DNA of 64,000 nt, taken from contig NZ_LMFZ01000003.1 in NCBI RefSeq assembly GCF_001427305.1, positions 1-64,000 on the forward strand, read 5' to 3'. The stretch's first letter is position 1. Each line of letters starts with the position of its first letter. Below the pieces are notes generated by a model that was given only the letters and a program-made list of their open reading frames with translations, did no database searches and was not told where the DNA came from. Source of the DNA: Duganella sp. Root1480D1. Lineage in GTDB: Bacteria; Pseudomonadota; Gammaproteobacteria; Burkholderiales; Burkholderiaceae_D. A program made the translations under genes and the position numbers. This document shows positions 52,903-60,073 of the stretch, piece after piece.

Positions 52903-52926
52903 TATAACGCGTCACCCGCTGCGCTG

Positions 52927-53457
52927 TCACTTCTTGGAAGCGGCGTTGGCTTTTTCCAATTGCTGTTCGAAGGCCGTGACGGCATCACGCGTGGCCTGGG
53001 TCACCTGTTCGTAGCCCTTGAAGGCGTTTTCAATGGCTTTTTTGACAATCTCGACGGCGTTGTCCGAACCGGGGCGCACGTTCTGGGTCACATCGTAAAT
53101 CAGGGCGCTCAGGTTGGACTTGGCCTCGGCCAAGTGGGCGTCGGCGGCTTGGTGGAAATCGTTCGACATTTCGCTCAACAGGGCGCCCAGCTGCTGGTTG
53201 TAGGCGTTGGTGGCGGCCATGCCGGGCTGCAGGCGGGCGTTGATCACGTCCAGCGCTTCCTGCGGCGTAACGGAGGCGTTGACTTTGCGGCCGGCGTCGA
53301 TCTGGTCGTCCAGCGCCTTGCGCGCCGTCGCAATATTCAGGGCCACCGCTTGCTCCACCCCTTGCATGGCGCGGTTGGTCAGGGTATTGAAAGTCTCCAG
53401 CTGGAACTCAAACAGCGTCTTGGTGGCATTGGCGAACTGCTCGGGATTCTGAAACAT
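52927..53457 (-). CDS. phaP: Phasin (polyhydroxyalkanoate granule protein)
   Basis: 176 aa, all-helical. FELQLETFNTLTN-like segment (FEFQLETFNTLTNRAMQG), then ALNIATARKALDDQI, match phasins that coat polyhydroxyalkanoate granules. The start at 53457 follows AAGGAGA; an in-frame extension upstream lacks a ribosome site. It implies that the organism stores polyhydroxyalkanoate. Confidence 0.92.
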   Translation of the reverse strand: MFQNPEQFANATKTLFEFQLETFNTLTNRAMQGVEQAVALNIATARKALDDQIDAGRKVNASVTPQEALDVINARLQPGMAATNAYNQQLGALLSEMSNDFHQAADAHLAEAKSNLSALIYDVTQNVRPGSDNAVEIVKKAIENAFKGYEQVTQATRDAVTAFEQQLEKANAASKK

Positions 53458-53506
53458 ACGGTCTCCTTGTCGGGGTGGGATGGCGTTGCTTCTTGCTTTG
53501 ACTTCA

Positions 53507-53710
53507 TTATTTATTACGCACCAAGTTTTCGCAATGGGCATCTTTAAACGGGCCTGCCATTTGTACCCATCCTTCGCCCAGCGGGGTTTGCGAGCAGGCG
53601 CGCTGGCCGTCGATACGGCTTTGGTACAGGTACCACCAGGCGGGACGGGCGCTGGCGACTCCGCTGGCCGTGGCGGCCAGCAGCAGGATCGGGATCAGGA
53701 TGCGTTTCAT
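53507..53710 (-). CDS. Small exported protein
   Basis: 67 aa. Signal peptide MKRILIPILLLAATASGVASA, then a mature part of about 45 residues with two cysteines and Trp (RPAWWYLYQSRIDGQRAC, LGEGWVQMAGPF). It overlaps the kinase stop by 4 bases. Unknown function. Confidence 0.62.
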   Translation of the reverse strand: MKRILIPILLLAATASGVASARPAWWYLYQSRIDGQRACSQTPLGEGWVQMAGPFKDAHCENLVRNK

Positions 53711-55842
53711 AGCGGTGCGGTGGCCGGCAGGCGCATGGTGAAAGTGCTGCCGTGGCCGGGCGTGCTGGCCACGTCGATATGGCCAGCCAGCACGCCGGTC
53801 ACGATATTGTGGGTGATGTACAGGCCAAGGCCCGACTGGCCGGCGCCGAGCCGTGTGGTGTAAAACGGATCGAAGACGCGGTGCAAGTGCTCCGGCGGAA
53901 TGCCGGCGCCGTTGTCGGCTACCGACAGCAGAACGTCGCAGCCTTCGGCGCTGGCGGTGACGGTGACCGTAGGCTTGCCGTCCCCCGGCGCGGCAAAAGC
54001 ATGGGTGATGCAATTGTCGATCAGGTGCCCGATGGCCTGGCTGAGCGGGACCGGGTAGCTGTCCAACTGCAGGCCGGGCACCACGTCCAGCACCAGCTCA
54101 GGGCGCGGCTGCGGCAAGGTGGCCCACAGGGGCGCCAGCATTTCCTGCAGCAGCTGGTCGAGGAAGAAGTGGCGGCGCTGGGTGTCGGTGGTTTCAACGG
54201 CGATCTGCTTGAAGCTGCCCACCAAATTGGCAGCGCGCTGCAGGTTGCGCTGGATGATGTCGCCCGCTTCACGTGCGCGTTCAAGGTAAGCGTCAAGTTC
54301 CGAGCGGCGGATGCCGGCATCGACCTGGCTGCTCAAGGCTGCGGTATGGTCGGCCAGGGTGGAGGCGGTGATCAGGCTATTGCCGATCGGGGTATTCAGT
54401 TCATGCGCGACGCCGGCCACCAATGAGCCTAGCGCGGCCAGCTTATCGCGCCGCACCAGTGCATCCTGCGTCATGCTGAGGTTTTCCAGCGCCGATTGCA
54501 GTTCTTCGCTGGTCAGCTCCGCATGCTGCTTGGCGCGCGTCAGTTCGGCGGTGCGGGCCGCAACCAGTTCTTCCAGGTGGCTGCGGTGGCGCGCCAGTTC
54601 GGCTTCGCGGCGGGCGCGCTCGATGGCGATGCTGGCCAGGTGGCTGGCAACCCCGATCAGGCGCTGTTCTTCCGTATCCGGATGGCGCACGGTGCGGTAG
54701 TACATGGCGAAGGAGCCCAGCACGGTGTTTTCGTCCTGCATGATGGGCATCGACCAGCAGGCGCGCAGGCCGTAGTCGCGGATCAAATCCAGGTAGGGCG
54801 CCCACAGCGGGTCGTGTTCGATGTCCGACACCACCACGGCCTCGCGGCGATGCATGGCGGTGCCGCATGAGCCGACGCCGGGGCCGATCGCCATCCCTTC
54901 GAGCAGGGCGGCGTAAGTGGCGGGCAGGCTGGGGCAGCAGGCGCAGTGCATATGAACGCCGTCTTCATCAAGCAGCATGACGGAGCACAGGACGCCCGGC
55001 GATTGCGATTCGACCAACTGCACCAGCTTGTGCAGCGTATCTTCCAGCGGCACGCCGCGCGCCATCATTTCCAGCAGGCGCTCCTGGCCGACGCGCAAAT
55101 CGTCCGCGCGCTGGGTGCCGGTGACGTCCACCAGGCGGATATGGAACAAGCGCCGGCCCGGCTTGGCGATCCGCACGCCGCGGGCATTGCATTCGACCAT
55201 GCGTCCGCTGCTGTGGCGCAGGGTGATGCGATGCACGCGCAGCTCGCCGGCCAGCACGCTTTGCATCATGGCGTTCATTTCCAGCGGGTCGCAAAAGGCG
55301 GAGAAGGGGGCGGTCAGCAGCTCCAGGGCGCTGCGCCCGAGCAGTTGTTCGGCGCGGTGGTTCAAGTCGACCGGGCGGCCGCTGTCCATGTCGATCAGCA
55401 CCACCGCATCCGGCGAGGCCGCCGCCATCATGTGGTAGTTCACTTCGAGGTCGAAGCCACCGATGCGCTGGCCTTGCAGCGCAAACAGCACATGGTCGAC
55501 GACACTGGTGGTGGCCAGGGGCAGGGTGAAGTAACCATCGGCGCCGGCGCGGGCGGCGCGTTCCTTTTCGTCGTTGGTAGGGCGGTGCGACATGAGCAGC
55601 ACCGGGATGCGGCGGTCGGAATCGGCTTGGGTCAACTGGCCGGTCAGTTCCAGCGCTGCGCCACCGGCCAGGGCGGTATCCAGCAGCACCAGCACGACAC
55701 CGCCGGCCGACGCCACCTGCAGCGCATGTTCGCCGCTGGTGACAGATTCGACGCGGTACTGGTGCCGGGCGAGCGCCAGCTCCAGCGCCGCCACATCGAG
55801 ACTGGCGCCGGTTGCCACGAGGATGGTGTTGTTCGGTTCCAC
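53707..55842 (-). CDS. Sensor histidine kinase with N-terminal receiver, PAS and GAF domains
   Basis: 711 aa. Order: receiver-like domain (1-120, acceptor Asp in VLVLLDTALAGG), PAS (about 135-250), GAF (about 260-415, cysteines HCACCPSL), coiled coil, then HisKA with phosphoacceptor His in GVAHELNTPIGN and a complete ATPase domain (DNGAGIPPEHLHRVFDPFY, GLGLYITHN). No membrane segment, so it senses a cytoplasmic signal. No response regulator lies beside it. The start codon follows the divergent region at 55842. Confidence 0.9.
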   Translation of the reverse strand: MEPNNTILVATGASLDVAALELALARHQYRVESVTSGEHALQVASAGGVVLVLLDTALAGGAALELTGQLTQADSDRRIPVLLMSHRPTNDEKERAARAGADGYFTLPLATTSVVDHVLFALQGQRIGGFDLEVNYHMMAAASPDAVVLIDMDSGRPVDLNHRAEQLLGRSALELLTAPFSAFCDPLEMNAMMQSVLAGELRVHRITLRHSSGRMVECNARGVRIAKPGRRLFHIRLVDVTGTQRADDLRVGQERLLEMMARGVPLEDTLHKLVQLVESQSPGVLCSVMLLDEDGVHMHCACCPSLPATYAALLEGMAIGPGVGSCGTAMHRREAVVVSDIEHDPLWAPYLDLIRDYGLRACWSMPIMQDENTVLGSFAMYYRTVRHPDTEEQRLIGVASHLASIAIERARREAELARHRSHLEELVAARTAELTRAKQHAELTSEELQSALENLSMTQDALVRRDKLAALGSLVAGVAHELNTPIGNSLITASTLADHTAALSSQVDAGIRRSELDAYLERAREAGDIIQRNLQRAANLVGSFKQIAVETTDTQRRHFFLDQLLQEMLAPLWATLPQPRPELVLDVVPGLQLDSYPVPLSQAIGHLIDNCITHAFAAPGDGKPTVTVTASAEGCDVLLSVADNGAGIPPEHLHRVFDPFYTTRLGAGQSGLGLYITHNIVTGVLAGHIDVASTPGHGSTFTMRLPATAPL

Positions 55843-55854
55843 ACCGCCAGTGTA

Positions 55855-56244
55855 TTACACCTGCGGCACGACAATGCGTTGCAGGTTGTCCTCGATCCAG
55901 TCGACCAGCACTTCCAGGCGCTCGGCGACCTCGCGGCCCAGTGGCGTCAGGCTGTATTCGACATGGGGCGGGATCACGGGCAGGGCGGTGCGCAATACGA
56001 AACCGTCCCCTTCGAGCGCGACCAGTGTCTGCGCCAGCATTTTCTCGCTGACGCCTCCCACTTCCTTGCGCAACTGGCTGAACCGGTGCATGCCGCCCAG
56101 GAGCACCACCAGCACCAGGACGCCCCAGCGGCTGGTTACGTGGCTCAATACGGCCCGCGATGGACATTCGGGAGCCAGCACATTGCCCGGCCTTGCCGAG
56201 CGGCGGGACAGGGAGGCCCGCAAGGACTTTGAAGATTTTTCCAT
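55855..56244 (-). CDS. HxlR-family transcriptional regulator
   Basis: 129 aa. The winged helix has HVTSRWGVLVLVVLLGGMHR and FSQLRKEVGGVSEKMLAQTL, then LTPLGREVAERL: the HxlR signature. One conserved cysteine near the N terminus (APECPSR) is the residue used in redox-sensing members such as QorR/HypR. It is divergent from the quinone-oxidoreductase gene, exactly the pairing of E. coli ytfH/qorB, so it likely represses that gene. Confidence 0.9.
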   Translation of the reverse strand: MEKSSKSLRASLSRRSARPGNVLAPECPSRAVLSHVTSRWGVLVLVVLLGGMHRFSQLRKEVGGVSEKMLAQTLVALEGDGFVLRTALPVIPPHVEYSLTPLGREVAERLEVLVDWIEDNLQRIVVPQV

Positions 56245-56254
56245 ACTTACCAAA

Positions 56255-56266
56255 AAGTACGTACTT
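56255..56266. promoter_or_regulatory. Probable HxlR-family operator
   Basis: The perfect palindrome AAGTACGTACTT lies 10 bases before the regulator start, in the divergent promoter region, embedded in a longer imperfect repeat of TAAGT/ACTTA. Similar palindromes are bound by HxlR proteins. Confidence 0.55.
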
Positions 56267-56326
56267 ACGAAAAGTTAGTGTTGGTCCTATTATAGCCCTA
56301 CATCGTTTTCAACCAAGGAGAAAAAC

Positions 56327-57178
56327 ATGATCGTGGTAACTGGCGCCTCGGGCGCATTGGGTCAACTGGTGGTGGAAGGTTTGCTGGAGAAAGTGCCGGC
56401 GGCGCAAATCGTGGCGGCAGTGCGTGACCCGGCCAAGGCGGCGCACCTGGCGGCGCGTGGCGTACAGGTGCGTCGCGCGGACTACACCGATCCGGCCAGC
56501 CTGGATTCCGCATTCGCCGGCGCCGACCGCGTGCTGCTGGTCTCGGCCAATGAAGTGGGCAAACGCGTGGCGCAACATCGCGCCGTGGTCGATGCCGCAA
56601 AGCGCGCCGGTGTGAAGCTACTGGCCTACACCAGCATCCTGCGCGCCGACAGCTCGCCGCTGCGCCTGGCCGAAGAGCACGTCACCACCGAGGCGGCCAT
56701 CCGCGACAGCGGCCTGGCTTATTCATTGCTGCGCAACGGCTGGTATTTCGAGAACTTCAACAGCCGCATCGCAGGCGCCGCGCAGCGCGGTGAAATGGTC
56801 GGCAGCGCCGGCGAGGGCCGTATTTCCGCCGCCGCCCGCGCAGATTACGCCGCCGCCGCCGTGGCCGTACTGACTGCGGAAGCGCCGCAGCAGGTCTATG
56901 AGCTGGCAGGCAGCACTTCGTTCAGCCTGGCGGAATTGACCGCTGAAGCGGCGCGCCAGGCGGGCAAGCCTGCCGTGTATCGCGACCTGCCTCAGGCGGA
57001 CTTCGCCGGCGTGCTGGCTGGCGCGGGCGTGCCGGCGCCGTGGCCGGAACTGCTGGCCGATTCGGATGCCGGTTCGGCACGCGGCGGTTTGTTCGATGAC
57101 GGGAAGGCGCTGGAGAAGCTGATCGGCCGTCCAACCCGCAGCGTGTCGCAGGCGGTTGAAGCGGCGCTGAGCGCGTAA
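56327..57178 (+). CDS. qorB: NAD(P)H:quinone oxidoreductase type QorB (NmrA-like SDR)
   Basis: 283 aa. Rossmann motif VTGASGALGQLVVEGLL; then LVSANEVGKRVAQHRAVV, YTSILRADSS and LLRNGWYFENF, which match QorB (YtfG). It reduces quinones with NADPH. AAGGAG precedes the ATG. Divergent from the HxlR regulator. Confidence 0.9.
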   Translation: MIVVTGASGALGQLVVEGLLEKVPAAQIVAAVRDPAKAAHLAARGVQVRRADYTDPASLDSAFAGADRVLLVSANEVGKRVAQHRAVVDAAKRAGVKLLAYTSILRADSSPLRLAEEHVTTEAAIRDSGLAYSLLRNGWYFENFNSRIAGAAQRGEMVGSAGEGRISAAARADYAAAAVAVLTAEAPQQVYELAGSTSFSLAELTAEAARQAGKPAVYRDLPQADFAGVLAGAGVPAPWPELLADSDAGSARGGLFDDGKALEKLIGRPTRSVSQAVEAALSA

Positions 57179-57183
57179 ATGAA

Positions 57184-57207
57184 AAAAGCTCCCCGAAGGG
57201 AGCTTTT
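57184..57207 (-). terminator. Intrinsic terminator (tRNA-Leu copies 1-2, also usable by qorB)
   Basis: AAAAGCTCCC / CGAA / GGGAGCTTTT. Minus-strand reading ends with six Ts, 13 bases beyond the tRNA 3' end; plus-strand reading ends with four Ts, 6 bases after qorB. Confidence 0.85.
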
Positions 57208-57219
57208 CTGCGGAATTCT

Positions 57220-57304
57220 TGGTGCCCACGGAGGGACTCGAACCCCCACACCTTGCGGCACATGGACCTGAACCATGCGCGTCTACCAATTCCGCCACGT
57301 GGGC
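57220..57304 (-). tRNA. tRNA-Leu(CAG), copy 1
   Basis: 85 bases with encoded CCA. Acceptor GCCCACG pairs with CGTGGGC, anticodon CAG in the loop TTCAGGT, long class-II variable arm (TGCCGCAAGGTGT) and T arm GGGGGTTCGAGTCCCTC. It is followed by its own terminator. Confidence 0.95.
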
Positions 57305-57337
57305 ACTGGTACTGCATTTGTCTCAGAAGGTAGCGTT

Positions 57338-57422
57338 TGGTGCCCACGGAGGGACTCGAACCCCCACACCTTGCGGCACATGGACCTGAACCATGCGCGT
57401 CTACCAATTCCGCCACGTGGGC
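57338..57422 (-). tRNA. tRNA-Leu(CAG), copy 2
   Basis: Identical in sequence to copy 1, 33 bases upstream of it in transcription order. The two are probably one transcript. Confidence 0.95.
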
Positions 57423-57719
57423 GCTAACTTCTTCGACTCTCTGTTGCGGTGTTGTGTGCAACAGAGGCACGCATATTAATGGCCGACGCCGGTTTGGTCA
57501 AGCGGAAATTGATTTTTATATGCAATCTTGTCGGACGGCCCCAAGCGTATTCACGCAACAACACAAGTGGCTTAGCCGCTCATAGTTGGTGGCAAGTGCA
57601 CGCCACGCGGAACAGCATGTCAAAAAACTCAAGAATTATCTTTTTGCAGGATTTTGGCCTCAATTGCGTATTCCTTGCGCAAACTCAAGACGTCACGCAG
57701 ATCGACTTGGGAGAACGCC
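57423..57719. other. Intergenic region without a gene
   Basis: About 300 bases. It should contain the promoter of the tandem tRNA-Leu genes (minus strand) and that of the peptidase gene. No protein-like frame is seen. Confidence 0.5.
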
Positions 57720-58328
57720 ATGCGTATCGAAGAAATGATTGCTGCCGTCCAGCGCGAACTTGGAATCGGCGTCGACGGCAAGGCTGGCCCGCAGACCTGG
57801 GGCGCGATCTATCAGCGCCTGGTGGTAAAGCCAGGCAATGGCCAGCCGGCGTCCGGGACTATCGCGCCAGCAGATAACCGCAGCGAAAAGGTGATCGCGA
57901 CGCTGCAGGCGGAGGCGCAGCCGTTCGCGCGTGCGCTGGTGCAGAAAGCTTCCTCGATTGGGATCACGATCAAGATCATCAGTGGCCTGAGGACTTATGC
58001 GGAACAAGATGCCCTGTATGCGCAGGGGCGGACCGCCCCGGGGAAAATTGTCACCAACGCGCGCGGTGGACATTCCAATCACAACTTTGGCATTGCGTTC
58101 GATGTTGGCGTGTTCGAAGAGGGCGAATACTTGCAGGATTCGCCGAAGTACAAGGCTGTTGGGGCCCTGGGGGTAGACCTGGGCCTTGATTGGGGCGGGA
58201 ACTGGACGACTTTTCATGACGAGCCGCACTTCCAGCTACGGCCATCCTGGGCCGTGAATCTCTCTGAAGATCAAATGCTGGCTGCAATGCGGTCGCGCAT
58301 CGACGAGGGGCAGGCAATCTATGCCTAG
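57720..58328 (+). CDS. M15-family peptidoglycan peptidase (endolysin-like)
   Basis: 202 aa. Residues 1-35 look like a short peptidoglycan-binding helix pair (VQRELGIGVDGKAGPQTWGA). The M15 peptidase core has SGLRTYAEQDALYAQGR, the zinc site H118/H121 region GGHSNHNFGIAFDVG with D128, and H170 in DEPHFQL. Such enzymes cut L-alanyl-D-glutamate or D-Ala bonds. No signal peptide, as in phage endolysins, so a prophage origin is possible. GGGAGA precedes the ATG. It lies between tRNA-Leu copies 2 and 3. Confidence 0.87.
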   Translation: MRIEEMIAAVQRELGIGVDGKAGPQTWGAIYQRLVVKPGNGQPASGTIAPADNRSEKVIATLQAEAQPFARALVQKASSIGITIKIISGLRTYAEQDALYAQGRTAPGKIVTNARGGHSNHNFGIAFDVGVFEEGEYLQDSPKYKAVGALGVDLGLDWGGNWTTFHDEPHFQLRPSWAVNLSEDQMLAAMRSRIDEGQAIYA

Positions 58329-58357
58329 CGACGCAGCGCAGCGCGGCCGGAAAACAA

Positions 58358-58381
58358 AAAAGCCGCTTTTCAGCGGCTTTT
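58358..58381 (-). terminator. Intrinsic terminator after tRNA-Leu copy 3
   Basis: AAAAGCCGCT / TTTC / AGCGGCTTTT. Minus-strand reading continues into six Ts. Also usable on the plus strand by the peptidase gene. Confidence 0.85.
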
Positions 58382-58393
58382 CTGCGGAATTCC

Positions 58394-58478
58394 TGGTGCC
58401 CACGGAGGGACTCGAACCCCCACACCTCGCGGCACATGGACCTGAACCATGCGCGTCTACCAATTCCGCCACGTGGGC
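58394..58478 (-). tRNA. tRNA-Leu(CAG), copy 3
   Basis: 85 bases, differs from copies 1 and 2 by one base in the variable-arm region (GCGAG for GCAAG on the minus strand). Own terminator downstream. Confidence 0.95.
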
Positions 58479-58542
58479 ATTGTTGCGTTGTTCTGCAACG
58501 AGGCACGCATAGTAATGGCCGAATGCCCAAGCGTCAAGCCAT

Positions 58543-59613
58543 TTATGAAAGCTTGTTGGAACGGCCACGCTGGCGCATCGTGATCAGCAATAAGCCTGCT
58601 GCCAGCATGGCCCAGCCGGAGGGCTCCGGAATCGCAGCCACGTTCCAGCCGATGGCATCCATTGCCAGTACGTCGTTGCCGGTAATCTGCAGGGTTTCGC
58701 CCATGCCTGCGGTCGGATCCATCAAGCCGATGAACAGGTTGTCCTTCCAGTGGCTGGCCTGGCGGCCATCGCCAAAGTTTTCGCCGGTGGAGAATTCCGG
58801 ACCCACGGTCGTACCGTCGAGCGAGAAATATTTGCTGCGGCTGTCGGCGGTCCAATCGATCACGCCATGCGCTGCGCTCATGGTGGAGTAACGAAACAGG
58901 TCGAGCGCGGAGACATAGGTGAACAGGTTGTCGTTAAACGGTCCGTTGTAGGGCGGCGAATTGCCATCCAGGATGTCGACGCCGCTGATGAAGCCCAGCA
59001 CGTGGCCAATCTCGTGCGCTGCCACGCCGACGAAATCGAAGGCGTTGGCATCGGTGCCGTTGTTCGGGTTGAAGTCGAAATGGAAATCGCTGTTGAACTG
59101 GATGAAGCCGTCGCAATTGCCGATGCAGCCGGACAGGGTTTGCGGCGTTACGGCCAGGCCGATGGCTTTGGCTTCGGCGTTGGTGATGGACAGGATCTGG
59201 TTGTTGGCATCGCCGTCATTGTCGACATAGGGCAGCGCACTGCCGGAGCCGTTCGGGTTGTTGGCAGTGCGGTTGATCAGCATGCCGAATGTCGAGCCGC
59301 CGGGCAGGTGGGCGACTGCGGTGGCATCGGCAGCCGAGGTGGCGTCCGCTGCCAGGGCGTTGCGAACTGAGGAATAGGTGTGGAAGTCTTCTGCAGAGGC
59401 TGCCTGACCGAGAATGCCGCCGCCAAGGGAATTGAAGCCGACCGTCAAATTTACCGTCACATTATCCGTCAGCAAACTTGACCAGCGCGCGGCTGCGGCC
59501 TGGAAGCCTTGCTGCGCCTGGAGGGAGGTGCCGGCGACGTAGTTGAAGTTGAAAACCGGCGCTGCAGAGGCGGTAGTGGCAGCCAGCAAAAGGCCGGCGA
59601 GCAATGTTTTCAT
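58543..59613 (-). CDS. PEP-CTERM zinc metalloprotease
   Basis: 356 aa. The signal peptide is MKTLLAGLLLAATTASA; the zinc site HEIGHVLGF (200-208) fits metzincin-like HExxHxxGF. A cysteine pair (SGCIGNCDG) precedes it. The PEP-CTERM end is IPEPSGWAMLAAGLLL then RQRGRSN. This matches the NF038122-type PEP-CTERM metalloproteases: a secreted protease anchored or processed by an exosortase. It lies between tRNA-Leu copies 3 and 4. Confidence 0.88.
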   Translation of the reverse strand: MKTLLAGLLLAATTASAAPVFNFNYVAGTSLQAQQGFQAAAARWSSLLTDNVTVNLTVGFNSLGGGILGQAASAEDFHTYSSVRNALAADATSAADATAVAHLPGGSTFGMLINRTANNPNGSGSALPYVDNDGDANNQILSITNAEAKAIGLAVTPQTLSGCIGNCDGFIQFNSDFHFDFNPNNGTDANAFDFVGVAAHEIGHVLGFISGVDILDGNSPPYNGPFNDNLFTYVSALDLFRYSTMSAAHGVIDWTADSRSKYFSLDGTTVGPEFSTGENFGDGRQASHWKDNLFIGLMDPTAGMGETLQITGNDVLAMDAIGWNVAAIPEPSGWAMLAAGLLLITMRQRGRSNKLS

Positions 59614-59737
59614 GGCGGTCTCCTACAGATTGATGGGTAGGGAGGATGCCGCAAGAAGTATGCGCGCTGCCGCTACGGCGTGGCGCGCAACAGCAGGGGA
59701 CAGCCAGGTGTCAAGGAAAGCGACGCCGGAAAACAAA

Positions 59738-59762
59738 GAAGCCGCTGAAAATCAGCGGCTTC
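59738..59762 (-). terminator. Intrinsic terminator after tRNA-Leu copy 4
   Basis: GAAGCCGCTGA / AAA / TCAGCGGCTTC, minus-strand reading ends CTTTGTTTTCC. It lies 13 bases beyond the tRNA end. Confidence 0.75.
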
Positions 59763-59775
59763 TTCGCGGAATTTT

Positions 59776-59860
59776 TGGTGCCCACGGAGGGACTCGAACC
59801 CCCACACCTCGCGGCACATGGACCTGAACCATGCGCGTCTACCAATTCCGCCACGTGGGC
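59776..59860 (-). tRNA. tRNA-Leu(CAG), copy 4
   Basis: 85 bases, identical to copy 3. Encoded CCA, anticodon CAG. It is the nearest of the four to rnr. Confidence 0.95.
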
Positions 59861-60073
59861 ATTAGCAACAACATCTGCTATCATACTGCTTTGGTGAGTT
59901 TTGCGCCAGATGAACTTTCATTCCACGCTGCACATCGACTCGCCATTCCCGCATCGCTGCGAGAGCCAGAATTATAGAGGAATCTCTGCCGATGTCAAAG
60001 GGTCTGCGAAAGATTTTTGCGCGCGGCCCTTCCTGTTACACTAACAACCAATAATAAGATTACTGAAGAACTT

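Noticed and set aside
51441-52907. Long plus-strand open frame (488 codons) opposite the FAN1-like gene
   Set aside because: Antisense shadow; the VRR-NUC protein on the other strand has clear catalytic residues and a LexA-boxed promoter.
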